A DNA stretch of 64,000 bases from JAGVSV01 sp040766135 (GTDB lineage Bacteria; Bacillota; Clostridia; Christensenellales; Aristaeellaceae), in assembly GCA_040766135.1 (NCBI GenBank), contig JAXGRA010000001.1, positions 248,001 through 312,000 of the forward strand, read 5' to 3'. The notes beneath the pieces were generated by a model. It was not told the origin of the DNA and searched no databases. It saw only the letters and a list, made by a program, of their open reading frames with translations. The position numbers were made by a program, and so were the translations under genes. Position 1 is the stretch's first letter, and each line of letters starts with the position of its first letter. Below are positions 16,638 through 25,445 of the stretch, in pieces.

Positions 16638-17726
16638 ATGAAAAAGAAACTGGAAGTTTTTTTATTTGACCGTTTATCGCACCATTTGATCGAAGACGCA
16701 AGCGATGATGAAAAGTATCTGCATTTGACGTCGTTGCTTGCATGTACGTATGCTGCGTCCATGAATTTCTTTCTGATGCTCTTTCACTTTTTCACGAGCG
16801 TCTGGCCTTTGTTTTTTGTCAGCCTGGCTGGCCTTCTGAGCAACGTTTTGCTTATTGATCAGGTCAACAAACGCCACTACCTGCCGTTTGGTATTTTGCT
16901 TACCGGGGTGGTTATCGTTCATGTCCTGGTAAGCGCCGTCTATATTGGCACAAACAACTTTATAATAGTGTATCTGCTTGTTACGCTGATGATGCAGATA
17001 CTCATTCCCTATGCGAGCTTCCGCGTTCGCACGCTGATGGTGATTGCGCTGTGGGTCAGCTTGGTTGCCCTCGTTTTAATCAATCACCTTATGACGCCCA
17101 TCAGGGACATTGGGGAAGCCAATACCACACTTGCTTTTTTTAATATTCACCTGGCATTTTTTGGCACCATCATTCAGCTGACCGTTGGGAACACCGTTCG
17201 GAGCGTGATTGCGAAAGCTAACCGGAAAAAGCTGGAGGAAAGTAAAAACGAGGCCAACACGGATCCGCTCACCGGCCTGTTTAACCGCAGGTTTGCAGGC
17301 ACGTTTTTCAGAAAGCTGGTCACGGGCCAGCTGGAGCAGCTTTGGTGCGTTGCCATGCTGGATATTGACGACTTTAAACTGTTCAACGATACCAACGGGC
17401 ACCGGATTGGGGACAGTATATTGATGGAGCTTAGCGATTTTCTCAAAACAAGCCTGCGCAGAGGAGACCTGGTGTTTCGCTGGGGCGGGGAAGAGTTTTT
17501 GATTTTGTTAAAGGATGTCGATGTCTCCACCGCTTTTCTTACCTTGGAAAAACTGCGCAGCAGGCTGGAATCGAAGGATTTTGAAATACAGGGTAAAATT
17601 TTAAAGCTTACCGTAACCATTGGCGTATGTCCTTTGGACATTGACAATGTCGAGCAGAGCATAGATTTATCCGATCGTCTGATGTACCAGGGGAAATTTT
17701 TGGGGAAGAACAGGGTGGTCATGTGA
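16638..17726 (+). CDS. Membrane diguanylate cyclase (GGDEF)
   Basis: This 362-residue protein has about six membrane helices in residues 30-190 and a C-terminal GGDEF domain from about residue 205. The catalytic motif is GGEEF (about residue 283), an active variant. The inhibitory I-site RRGD lies five residues upstream, and the substrate region DPLTGLFNRR is intact. It should make cyclic di-GMP from GTP with product feedback. The frame is open back to 16386 inside repeat copy A. The ATG at 16638 is preferred because a consensus promoter and a GCAGGGA site precede it. The gene is AT-richer than its neighbours and pairs with an EAL protein gene downstream. Confidence 0.88.
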   Translation: MKKKLEVFLFDRLSHHLIEDASDDEKYLHLTSLLACTYAASMNFFLMLFHFFTSVWPLFFVSLAGLLSNVLLIDQVNKRHYLPFGILLTGVVIVHVLVSAVYIGTNNFIIVYLLVTLMMQILIPYASFRVRTLMVIALWVSLVALVLINHLMTPIRDIGEANTTLAFFNIHLAFFGTIIQLTVGNTVRSVIAKANRKKLEESKNEANTDPLTGLFNRRFAGTFFRKLVTGQLEQLWCVAMLDIDDFKLFNDTNGHRIGDSILMELSDFLKTSLRRGDLVFRWGGEEFLILLKDVDVSTAFLTLEKLRSRLESKDFEIQGKILKLTVTIGVCPLDIDNVEQSIDLSDRLMYQGKFLGKNRVVM

Positions 17727-17832
17727 ATGTTTCAACGGGGTTGCCCTTTCGGCAAAGGCTCCTTCGATATTTGCGCAATATTCCCGGACAGTTTGCGGCG
17801 TTTGATGTACAGGCCCAGGGGAGGATAAGCAC

Positions 17833-20800
17833 ATGAAATATGATTTCATCATATCCATCACATTTTACATCTGTGGCTGTTTCTATATGATCTTTGGCGC
17901 ATACATGATGGCAGCCAACGCAAAAAGCTATGTGAACAGGCTGTATGTAACGCTAACCAGCTCATTGGCGATGTGGGCGCTTTCATTTTCTATTTCAAGC
18001 ACAGCGCCCACAGCGCAAGAGAGCGCCTTTTGGGCGGCTTGCTCCACATTCGGCTGGGGAACTTTTTACAGCTTTTTTTTCCATTTTATACTGATTTTGA
18101 CAAAAACGGACATTCGATTGAAAAAGCGAACGCTGCATGCCCTCATTTATGTCCCCGCTTTGATCAATATTTTTCTGTTTGCGCCCTTTGGCTTTCACGC
18201 AGGCGAACAATACGAAATGGTATGGACGGATTTCGGCTGGGCAAATACAACTCCCCTGGACATATGGGAAGTATGGTTTATCGCATATTACCTTACATTT
18301 ATCACTGCAAGCCTTGTGGTGCTGATTCGCTGGTGGAAAAACATTGACCCCAACACGCGCCTGAAGCGGCAGGCAACGTATTTTTTAATATCCATTCTGA
18401 TTCCCTTATTCCTGGGCATATCAACAGAAACGGTGCCCACGCTCCTTGGCATAAGCTATTTTCCCAAGTTGACGATAGTGTTTTTGATGATTCCCATCAC
18501 AACATTGTTCTTAGCATCGAGAAAACTTGGGCTGCTCCTTGAACGAAAAAAGGAAGCGATTATCTTTACGGCAGCGGAAAGCTCAATCGAAGGGGACCGG
18601 GACCGTCTGTTCAAAGTGGCGGCGGCGGTATTAACGCTGGGCAGCGCGCTAACCTTTTTGATAGGATATTTCGGCATGAAGCTGGCGCTAAAGTATGAGC
18701 TTTTGCTCTCTGCGTCTTTGTTGGCAATAGGAACAGTTATCAGTTTCATACCGCATATAACGAAAAAGCATAGCGTTCAGAACAATATATTCCTGATGGT
18801 GTGTGAGCTTGCTTTCCTGTTTTTGATGATAAAATTTCGCTATACAGGCGGGATGACAGTGTGGGCGGTATACGCATTGTTTTTGCTGTTTACCGTCATT
18901 CTGGACAGCAGAATCCATGCCCTTGCTTTTACGGGGCTGTGTATTTTGTTTCAGGTTTATTTCTGGATAGCCTACCCGGAAGTAACGGCTATCATAGATG
19001 TGAATGAATATGCAACACGGATTTTTATCATTCTGCTTGTGTTTTTTACTGTGAGATATCTGACGAATGAATATGCTTTAAAGATAAAAGGGTACCGAAG
19101 CAAAGCCAGAGAGCAGGAAGTGCTGGAAAAAATCTCCACCAGTTTCATTTCATTGCATACTGAAAACGCACATGAGAAACTCAATGAGATGTTTCAAATG
19201 GCTGACGAAATACTGGAATTTGATCAGGCGTTCTTCATTGAATTCGACAAGGATTACGATTGTGCAACAATTCTTAATGTGTATGTGGAAGATGATAGTG
19301 AAAAGACATTTCCCTATTATCCGGGGATGACATTTAAGGTGGCCAGCTCACCGATGTTCAGCACGCTGATAGAACAAAAAACAATCATCATATGCGATGA
19401 TGCTGCAAACATCCCCTTTGATATAGCTCCAAGGCATGAAGAGGATATCAAATCAAGAGGTATAAAATCCTTTTATGTAATACCGATAGAAGTTGACGGT
19501 GACATACGAGGGGTATTTGTCGTTGAATACAAAAAGCATAGCGATAGCAATCTCTCGGAAAGCCGGTTAAACTTTATAAAAATATTGGCGAATATTTTGG
19601 GCGATGCAAAGAAAAAGACCCTGTACGAAGAAATGCTATATGATTACGCCTATTTTGATGAAACGACAAAATTGGCCAACTGGAATATGCTGAGGAAAAG
19701 GCTGGGAGAGATGATCGACAGCGAAGAAGAATCAGAAAAAATAGCGATTATTGACATAGAGCTTGAGAACCTGAGGATAATCAACGATACCTTTGGCCAC
19801 AGCGTAGGACAGCAGGTCGTGGTAAAATCCGCCGAGATTCTCCAAAAACACCTGGAGCATTGCTGCGATATCTCAAGGGCAAGCGACGAGGGGTTTGTCG
19901 TGGTTCTGCCCCATGCAAAAAACAGGGAGCAGATAGAGGAATGCACACAAAGCCTGGTTGCCGCTTTTTCCCGTCCCGTAGTAACCCAGACAGGCGTAGA
20001 AGCATTATTTGTTGTTACCTGCATGGGGATATCTGTGTATCCGGATGATGGAACAGATGCAGATACGCTGCTGAAGAATGCCGACCTGGCAAAGTATGAA
20101 GCGAAAAATACGAATGAGAAGATCGTTTTTTATACCGAACGGCTGGAAAACAAAATTGTGGAAAACACATTGATGACAAACAGGCTGTTCAAATCGCTGG
20201 AAAATGAAGAGTTTTTCTTAGAGTTCCAGCCTCAGATCAGCTGCAACACGGGCAAAACGAGCGGCATTGAAGCGTTGCTCCGATGGACGAGCGACGGCAC
20301 CAGGAGGGTGCCGCCGGATAAGTTTATCCCCATACTGGAGCAAACGGGGTTGATATATGACGTGGGGCTCTGGGTGCTGGAGCAAACGCTTCAGGAGCAT
20401 AACAGGCTGATCGCAAAGGGATTTCTGCCTCTTCGTGTTTCGGTCAACCTGTCGGTTGTACAATTCCAGGAAGAAGAGTTTATCAGCGATGTCAGGAAAA
20501 TTATCGAGGAAAGCGGGGTAGACCCCAAATATATTGAACTGGAAATCACAGAAAGCCTGTTCTCGAAAGACCCTGAGGATGTCATGAAAAAACTGCATCA
20601 ACTGAAGGGGTTAGGGGTCAGCATCGCCATAGACGATTTTGGCAAAGGGTACTCCTCCCTGAATCGTTTGAAGCGGGTGCCTTTTGACAGGTTGAAAATA
20701 GACAAAGAAATCATAGACTATATTGACGCAGAAAGAGAAAAAGCGCCCATAACGGAAATCGTCATTCAACTGGGCAAAGCCTTCCGTGCGGCCATTACGG

Positions 20801-20928
20801 CGGAAGGCGTAGAAACAAAGGGGCAGGCGGATTTTCTCAGAAACGCAGCCTGTGATGAAATACAGGGGTACTATTATTCCAAGCCCCTGTCGCCAGCAGC
20901 GCTGGAGGAGTTTCTGAAAGAGGAATGA
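17833..20928 (+). CDS. 7TM-GAF-GGDEF-EAL cyclic-di-GMP phosphodiesterase
   Basis: This 1031-residue sensor has an N-terminal seven-helix region like that of some histidine kinases (about residues 1-230) and a second helix cluster (245-400). A GAF-like domain (about 425-590), a GGDEF domain (610-760) and an EAL domain (775-1025) follow. The GGDEF signature is degenerate (RASDEGF, about residue 681), so cyclase activity is unlikely. EAL motifs are complete: EALLRW (about 811), ELEITES, DDFGKGYSSL, KIDKEI, AEGVET and QGYYYSKPL. It should hydrolyse cyclic di-GMP in response to membrane and GAF-borne signals. The ATG follows AGGGGAGG. Its TGA stop ends on the first base of repeat copy B. Confidence 0.9.
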   Translation: MKYDFIISITFYICGCFYMIFGAYMMAANAKSYVNRLYVTLTSSLAMWALSFSISSTAPTAQESAFWAACSTFGWGTFYSFFFHFILILTKTDIRLKKRTLHALIYVPALINIFLFAPFGFHAGEQYEMVWTDFGWANTTPLDIWEVWFIAYYLTFITASLVVLIRWWKNIDPNTRLKRQATYFLISILIPLFLGISTETVPTLLGISYFPKLTIVFLMIPITTLFLASRKLGLLLERKKEAIIFTAAESSIEGDRDRLFKVAAAVLTLGSALTFLIGYFGMKLALKYELLLSASLLAIGTVISFIPHITKKHSVQNNIFLMVCELAFLFLMIKFRYTGGMTVWAVYALFLLFTVILDSRIHALAFTGLCILFQVYFWIAYPEVTAIIDVNEYATRIFIILLVFFTVRYLTNEYALKIKGYRSKAREQEVLEKISTSFISLHTENAHEKLNEMFQMADEILEFDQAFFIEFDKDYDCATILNVYVEDDSEKTFPYYPGMTFKVASSPMFSTLIEQKTIIICDDAANIPFDIAPRHEEDIKSRGIKSFYVIPIEVDGDIRGVFVVEYKKHSDSNLSESRLNFIKILANILGDAKKKTLYEEMLYDYAYFDETTKLANWNMLRKRLGEMIDSEEESEKIAIIDIELENLRIINDTFGHSVGQQVVVKSAEILQKHLEHCCDISRASDEGFVVVLPHAKNREQIEECTQSLVAAFSRPVVTQTGVEALFVVTCMGISVYPDDGTDADTLLKNADLAKYEAKNTNEKIVFYTERLENKIVENTLMTNRLFKSLENEEFFLEFQPQISCNTGKTSGIEALLRWTSDGTRRVPPDKFIPILEQTGLIYDVGLWVLEQTLQEHNRLIAKGFLPLRVSVNLSVVQFQEEEFISDVRKIIEESGVDPKYIELEITESLFSKDPEDVMKKLHQLKGLGVSIAIDDFGKGYSSLNRLKRVPFDRLKIDKEIIDYIDAEREKAPITEIVIQLGKAFRAAITAEGVETKGQADFLRNAACDEIQGYYYSKPLSPAALEEFLKEE

Positions 20929-21089
20929 TACTGATTCCAAACATTACTGCATCGTCGTGTTGGGGCTTTTGTCTTGCAGCTGTGTCGGCTGCTCGGTCAG
21001 CGTAGCGCTGCTACGTTTCCCTCGGCTGCTCCTTGCTGCAAGCCAAAATCCCTCTCCCCTTTGGATGCATTACTGTTTTACATCAGTAT
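20928..21089 (+). repeat. 162-bp interspersed repeat, copy B
   Basis: Same length and orientation as copy A, with about 8 differences by eye. It begins on the last base of the EAL gene's stop codon, so the element forms the immediate 3' flank of that gene. With copy A it brackets the two c-di-GMP genes as direct repeats. Confidence 0.85.
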
Positions 21090-21132
21090 GACATCAGCCC
21101 CCCCTGATGCGGATATTCCCCACCCCCGTATT

Positions 21133-21302
21133 TTGCGTCATTATCGTCATTTGCGTCATCTGCGTCATCTGCGTCATCTGCGTCATCCGCGCACCCTGTG
21201 TTATTTGCGTACGTTGCGTACGTTGCGTACGCTGCGTACATTACGCCCCTGCAGGGAAAGCCCCCGCCCTGTATTTTGCGTCATTAGCGTCATCTGCGTC
21301 AT
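21133..21302 (+). repeat. Tandem 9-bp unit array, left arm (TGCGTCAT/TGCGTACG units)
   Basis: From 21133 to 21240 the sequence divides into twelve consecutive 9-base units. Six are of the type (T/C)TGCGTCAT with one variant, two are degenerate, and four are of the type TTGCGTACG. A second set of three TGCGTCAT-type units lies at 21276-21302 after the same lead-in GTATTTTGCGTCATTA. CCCTGCAGG occurs at 21247 and again at 21309, flanking that second set. The period gives repetitive open frames on several frames, but nothing suggests a real protein. The right arm carries the complement of these units. Confidence 0.8.
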
Positions 21303-21444
21303 TCCCATCCCTGCAGGAAGAAAAAATATGTCCAAAAAAAGAAATAGGAAACCTATGGTATCTCTCTTCTTGTAGGGAGAACCATGGGTTCTTAGGTGTG
21401 TTTTTGTTTTTCCTTGCGATCCGGCCATCATCAGCCCGGTACGG
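21303..21444. other. Spacer between the two 9-bp arrays
   Basis: About 140 bases of mixed composition with A-rich and T-rich runs (21319-21350 and 21397-21413). No gene or known RNA is recognised. It would form the loop if the two arms paired. Confidence 0.4.
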
Positions 21445-21543
21445 ATGACGCTAATGACGCAAATGACGCAGATGACGCAAATTCTACAGTGTGGGCAGAT
21501 GACGCAACGTACGCAACGTACGCAACGTACGCAATGTACGCTA
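21445..21543 (-). repeat. Tandem 9-bp unit array, right arm (complementary units)
   Basis: Eleven consecutive 9-base units run from 21445 to 21543: four ATGACGCNN units, two degenerate ones, one ATGACGCAA, then four CGTACGCAA-type units. These are the reverse complement of the left-arm units. 21205-21302 can pair with 21445-21543 in nested fashion, giving a long imperfect hairpin in either transcript. Confidence 0.8.
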
Positions 21544-21601
21544 CCGGGGCATCCGGCCAACACCATCCTACCACAGCACCGGCGGCCCCTGCAAGGGTTT
21601 T

Positions 21602-22567
21602 TTACAGCAGGGCCTGGATAAGCTCCTCCCGCGTGCGGGGGGAGAGAAGCGCCGGCGGGATGTCCAGCAGCGTGTATGCGCCGCTGTGGCCTTGCTGCCC
21701 CAAGCGGTACGCCGCGCGCGCGCAGGCGACCAGCACGCTGGCGGTAAACTCCGGGTTGGAGGCAAGCGACAGCGAAAACTCCATGGTCTGCGGGTGGTTT
21801 GTTCCCGTCAGCCCGGTGCGGATGACGTGCCCGGCATGCGGCATGGCCTTGTGGTCGCGGTCAAGCTCCTCCTGGCTAAGGAACACCACCTGCGTGTCAT
21901 AGGCATCAAAGTAATGCGGCATGGTGGTGATGTCGTGCACAATGCGCGCCTTGTCGGCCCCCGGCTGCGCCACCACGTAGCACAGGCGCTCATGCTTGTC
22001 GCGCGTTTCCAAATGGGCCTCGCCCCGGCGCGCGGCGTCCAGCGCGGCCTGCTTGGGGATGGTGTACTGCACGGCGTCCTGCACGCCCTGCACCTGGCGC
22101 ACGGCGGCCCCGTGCCCCTGGCTGACGCCGCGCCCCCAGAAGGTGTGTGTAGCGCCCTGGGGCAGCACCGCTTCCATCAGCATGCGGTTCATGGAAAACA
22201 GCCCCGGATCCCACCCGGCGGATACGACGGACACATGGCCGTGCGGGCGCGCTGCGTCATCCACGCGGTGTGCGTATGCCAGCGCCTTGGCGTGCGTGTC
22301 AAAGCTGTCCACCGTGTGGAAGGTGCGGGCAATGTCCGGCACCTGATCCATCAAATCATGCGACGAGCTGCCGCATACGATGCATACATCAATGTCCTGT
22401 GCATACTGGGGCAGGGTGGACAGCGAAAAGGCCGGGCTGTGGCAGCCGATAAGCGCCGGGTCGCGCCGGGTGAACACGCCCACAAGCTGCATGTCCGGCG
22501 CGTGCGCCAGCGCCTTTTCCACGCCGCGGCCCAAATTGCCATAGCCCACGATGGCCACACGGATCAT
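21602..22567 (-). CDS. ddh: meso-Diaminopimelate D-dehydrogenase
   Basis: This 321-residue NADPH enzyme reductively aminates tetrahydrodipicolinate straight to meso-diaminopimelate, bypassing the acylated route. The Rossmann motif VAIVGYGNLGRGVE begins at residue 4. SAGWDPGLFSMNR and the GRGVSQGHGAAVR stretch are characteristic of Ddh. The length equals the family norm. Its ATG overlaps the dapB stop by four bases (ATGA), so it is the last gene of a lysC-dapA-dapB-ddh operon. It supplies diaminopimelate for peptidoglycan and lysine. Its 3' end faces the 9-bp arrays. Confidence 0.93.
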   Translation of the reverse strand: MIRVAIVGYGNLGRGVEKALAHAPDMQLVGVFTRRDPALIGCHSPAFSLSTLPQYAQDIDVCIVCGSSSHDLMDQVPDIARTFHTVDSFDTHAKALAYAHRVDDAARPHGHVSVVSAGWDPGLFSMNRMLMEAVLPQGATHTFWGRGVSQGHGAAVRQVQGVQDAVQYTIPKQAALDAARRGEAHLETRDKHERLCYVVAQPGADKARIVHDITTMPHYFDAYDTQVVFLSQEELDRDHKAMPHAGHVIRTGLTGTNHPQTMEFSLSLASNPEFTASVLVACARAAYRLGQQGHSGAYTLLDIPPALLSPRTREELIQALL

Positions 22568-23316
22568 ACGTTTTCTCCAAACAACACGTCATCCAGCGTG
22601 TACAGGCCGGGCTTGCGCCCCGCCAGCGCATGGCAGGCGGCCAATGCGCCCGCGGCAAAGATGCGCCGGGATTGCGCGATGTGCGTAATTTCCACCGTTT
22701 CGTCCTCGCCATAGAAGCTGACGGTATGCTCGCCCACCACCGTGCCGCCGCGCACGGCGTGCATGCCCACTTCGTTTTGTGCGCGCGCGCCCACCTGGCC
22801 GTCCCGGCCGGGCACTTTGTGCAGGGCGGGGTTGTGCTGCTGCAAATCCTCCAGCAGCGTAAGCGCCGTGCCGGAGGGCGCGTCCTTTTTCATGTGGTGG
22901 TGTTTTTCGGTAATCTCAATGTCAAAGCCGGGCAGCGCCTGCTGCGCCATGCGCACCAGGCGCCGCAGCACCGCGACGCCCAAGCTCATGTTGCTGGCGC
23001 GCAGGATGGGGATGTGCCGGGCTGCGGCTTCGATGCGCGCCACGGCTTCGGCGTCATGCCCGGTAGAAGCGATGACCACCGGCAGCGCGTGCCGGGTGGC
23101 ATGCTCCAGCAGCGCGTCCAGCAGCGCCGGGGACGAAAAGTCCAGCAGCACATCGGCGGCCTGCGTGACGGCATCAAAGGAATCGTATACCGGGAAAGGG
23201 CCGGACAGGTCCTGAACCAGCGACAGGCCGCACACGATGGTATCGCCGCGCTGGTGCGCCAGCTCCGTCACGGCCTTGCCCATGCGGCCGTCGGCCCCGC
23301 ACAATAGAATGCGCAC
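22564..23316 (-). CDS. dapB: 4-Hydroxy-tetrahydrodipicolinate reductase
   Basis: This 250-residue enzyme reduces the DapA product with NAD(P)H to tetrahydrodipicolinate. The nucleotide motif CGADGRMGK lies at about residues 6-14. The signature ITEKHHHMKKDAPSGTA, with the catalytic His and Lys, is complete near residues 134-150. The reductase product is the substrate of Ddh, encoded immediately downstream. It sits 11 bases after dapA and overlaps ddh by four bases, so the enzymes are translated from one message. Confidence 0.95.
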   Translation of the reverse strand: MRILLCGADGRMGKAVTELAHQRGDTIVCGLSLVQDLSGPFPVYDSFDAVTQAADVLLDFSSPALLDALLEHATRHALPVVIASTGHDAEAVARIEAAARHIPILRASNMSLGVAVLRRLVRMAQQALPGFDIEITEKHHHMKKDAPSGTALTLLEDLQQHNPALHKVPGRDGQVGARAQNEVGMHAVRGGTVVGEHTVSFYGEDETVEITHIAQSRRIFAAGALAACHALAGRKPGLYTLDDVLFGENV

Positions 23317-23327
23317 CGTGCCCTCCC

Positions 23328-24212
23328 TTACAGCATGCCCAGCCCGGCCATCAGCGTGCGCAGCTTTTGCTGCGTGGCGGGCTGCGCTTCAACCAGCGGC
23401 AGGCGCAGGTGCCCTGCGCACAGGCCCAGCGCTTCGGCTGCGTACTTGACGGGGATGGGGTTGGTCTCTATGAACAGGGCGTCGATCAGGCCTTTGAGCG
23501 CCACCTGTTCGCGCCCGGCTTGCTCATAATCGCCATTCAGATGCGCCCAGACCATGTCGCGCGTGCGCCCGGGCAGGATGTTGGAGATGACCGAGATCAG
23601 TCCCAGCCCGCCCACGGACATCAGCGGGATGGCCACGTCATCGTTGCCGGAGTACAGCGCCAGCTTGTCGCCGCACAGGCTGCGCACCTTGACGGTGTAG
23701 CCCAAGTCGCCCGTTGCGTCCTTCAGGCCCACGATGTTGGGCACCTCGCACAGTTGTTGCAGCGTGTCCGGCGTGATGGTCATGCCTGTGCGCCCGGGCA
23801 CGTTGTACAGAATCATCGGCAGGCCCACGGCCTCGGCCACGGTTTTATAGTGCACGATGAGCCCCTGCTGGGAGGTTTTGTTGTAGTAGGGGGTGACCAG
23901 CAGCAGCGCGTCGGCGCCGGCCTGCTCGGCCTCCTGGGACAGGTGCACAGCGTGTACGGTTTCGTTGCTGCCCGTGCCCGCGATGATGGGCATGCGGCCG
24001 TTTGACAGCTTCACCGCAAAGCGGATGATGTCGATATGCTCCTTGTCTTTCAGCGTGCTTGCCTCGCCCGTGGTGCCTGCCACCACCAGCGCGTCGATGT
24101 TGTTGGCCAGCTGGTGCTCAAACAGGCGCTCAAAGGCCGCGTAGTCGATCGCGCCCTGCGCGTCAAACGGGGTGATGATGGCTGTGGCACAGCCGCGAAA
24201 TACTGGCTTCAT
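23328..24212 (-). CDS. dapA: 4-Hydroxy-tetrahydrodipicolinate synthase
   Basis: This 294-residue TIM-barrel aldolase condenses pyruvate with aspartate semialdehyde, the first step specific to the lysine branch. GTTGEASTL (about residues 44-52) binds the pyruvate carboxylate. The catalytic Tyr is in LYNVPGRTG, and the Schiff-base Lys is in GLKDATGDL near residue 160. The length is the family norm. It starts 12 bases after lysC, behind a GGAGGACAT ribosome-binding site. Confidence 0.95.
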   Translation of the reverse strand: MKPVFRGCATAIITPFDAQGAIDYAAFERLFEHQLANNIDALVVAGTTGEASTLKDKEHIDIIRFAVKLSNGRMPIIAGTGSNETVHAVHLSQEAEQAGADALLLVTPYYNKTSQQGLIVHYKTVAEAVGLPMILYNVPGRTGMTITPDTLQQLCEVPNIVGLKDATGDLGYTVKVRSLCGDKLALYSGNDDVAIPLMSVGGLGLISVISNILPGRTRDMVWAHLNGDYEQAGREQVALKGLIDALFIETNPIPVKYAAEALGLCAGHLRLPLVEAQPATQQKLRTLMAGLGML

Positions 24213-24224
24213 GATATGTCCTCC

Positions 24225-25400
24225 CTATAGCCCAAATGCTTCGATAAGTGCCTGTACAGCTTGTTGTTTGCTGCTTTCATCCACAATAAAGGAGATGCTG
24301 ATTTCGGACGTGGATACCTGCCGGAAGGGCACCTTGTGCTGATAAAACGCGTTAAACGCACGCGCGGCCACGCCGGGATGCGTGCGGATGGCGTTGCCCA
24401 CCACCGATACCTTGCAGTTGTCGCGCTTGATCTGATGCGTCAATTGCATGCCGTCCAGCACCCGCGCGATGTCCGGCGCGCTTTCCATGGCGGTGGTGAA
24501 GGACACCTCCCTGCCGCTGGGCGTGCGGCTGATGACGTCGATGTTGACCTTGGCATCGGCCAGCCTGGCAAACAGCTTGCCCAGCGTGTTTTCAGGCGGC
24601 ACCTCCACATTGACCAGCAGCAGATGATCCAGCACGGATATCTTGTTGACGACGTTCTGCTCCATGATATCACCCTTCTGGGTGATGCGCGTGCCGGGCC
24701 TGTCCATGGTGTTTAAAAGGATCTGCAAATCCACGCCGTATTTGGCGGCCAGCTCCACGCTGCGCGGCTCAATCACCTTGGCGCCCAAGCAGGACAGCTC
24801 AAACGTTTCGCTGTGCGAAATTTCATCCAGCTTTTTTGCCCCTGTGTGCAGGCGCGGGTCGATGTTGTAGATGCCCTCCACGTCGGTATAAATCTCGCAC
24901 GGCCAGCCCAGCGAGGCCGCCAGCGCCACCGCCGTGGTGTCCGAGCCCCCGCGCCCCAGCGTGGTGATCTCGTCATCCTGCGTCACGCCCTGAAAGCCTG
25001 CCACCACCACCACGTTGCCCGCATCCAGCTCCCTTTGCAGGCGCGCTGTGTCCACGCAGCGGATGCGGCTGTTCATGTGGCTGTCCTCGGTGAGGATGCC
25101 GGCCTGCCAGCCCGTCAGCGCCACGGCGGGGCAGCCGCGCGCAATCAATGCCATGGAAAGCAGCGCGATGGATACCTGCTCGCCGGTGGCCAGCAGCATG
25201 TCCATGGCGCGTTTATCAGGGTCAGGGCAAATGCCTTGGCTAAGCTCAATCAGGCCATTGGTGGTTTTGCCCATGGCCGATACCACCGCCACGACCTGAC
25301 CGGCGCTTTCTTTGCGCTTTATGATGCCCTCGGCGATGCGGCCGATTTTTTCCGGCGTTGCGACCGAAGATCCACCAAACTTAACAACTACACCCTGCAT
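24225..25400 (-). CDS. lysC: Aspartate kinase
   Basis: This 391-residue enzyme phosphorylates aspartate to start lysine/diaminopimelate synthesis. The N-terminal kinase motif VVKFGGSSVA is present, and the mid-protein TLGRGGSDTTAVALA matches the active-site loop. Two ACT domains, probably the sites of lysine feedback, form the C-terminal third. Five residues could be added upstream, but the ATG at 25400 follows GAGGAGGAACAGC and is preferred. It heads the lysC-dapA-dapB-ddh operon. Aspartate semialdehyde dehydrogenase (asd) is missing from the window. Confidence 0.93.
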   Translation of the reverse strand: MQGVVVKFGGSSVATPEKIGRIAEGIIKRKESAGQVVAVVSAMGKTTNGLIELSQGICPDPDKRAMDMLLATGEQVSIALLSMALIARGCPAVALTGWQAGILTEDSHMNSRIRCVDTARLQRELDAGNVVVVAGFQGVTQDDEITTLGRGGSDTTAVALAASLGWPCEIYTDVEGIYNIDPRLHTGAKKLDEISHSETFELSCLGAKVIEPRSVELAAKYGVDLQILLNTMDRPGTRITQKGDIMEQNVVNKISVLDHLLLVNVEVPPENTLGKLFARLADAKVNIDVISRTPSGREVSFTTAMESAPDIARVLDGMQLTHQIKRDNCKVSVVGNAIRTHPGVAARAFNAFYQHKVPFRQVSTSEISISFIVDESSKQQAVQALIEAFGL

Positions 25401-25422
25401 GCTGTTCCTCCTCAAGTAGCAC

Positions 25423-25438
25423 TTGCGGACATCCGCAA
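25423..25438. promoter_or_regulatory. 16-bp palindrome in the lysC leader
   Basis: A palindrome of two 7-base arms (TTGCGGA / TCCGCAA) around 2 bases lies just downstream of the -10 box and upstream of the ribosome-binding site. It could be a repressor operator or a small hairpin. Confidence 0.4.
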
Positions 25439-25445
25439 TGCCTCT

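Noticed and set aside
21133..21302. CRISPR array
   Set aside because: The units are 9 bases with no unique spacers, and no cas gene is present.
21107..21566. Open frames with LRH, ICV and CVR repeats on both strands
   Set aside because: They are by-products of the 9-base period (3 codons). They have no plausible start or ribosome-binding site, and the same pattern appears in several frames on both strands.
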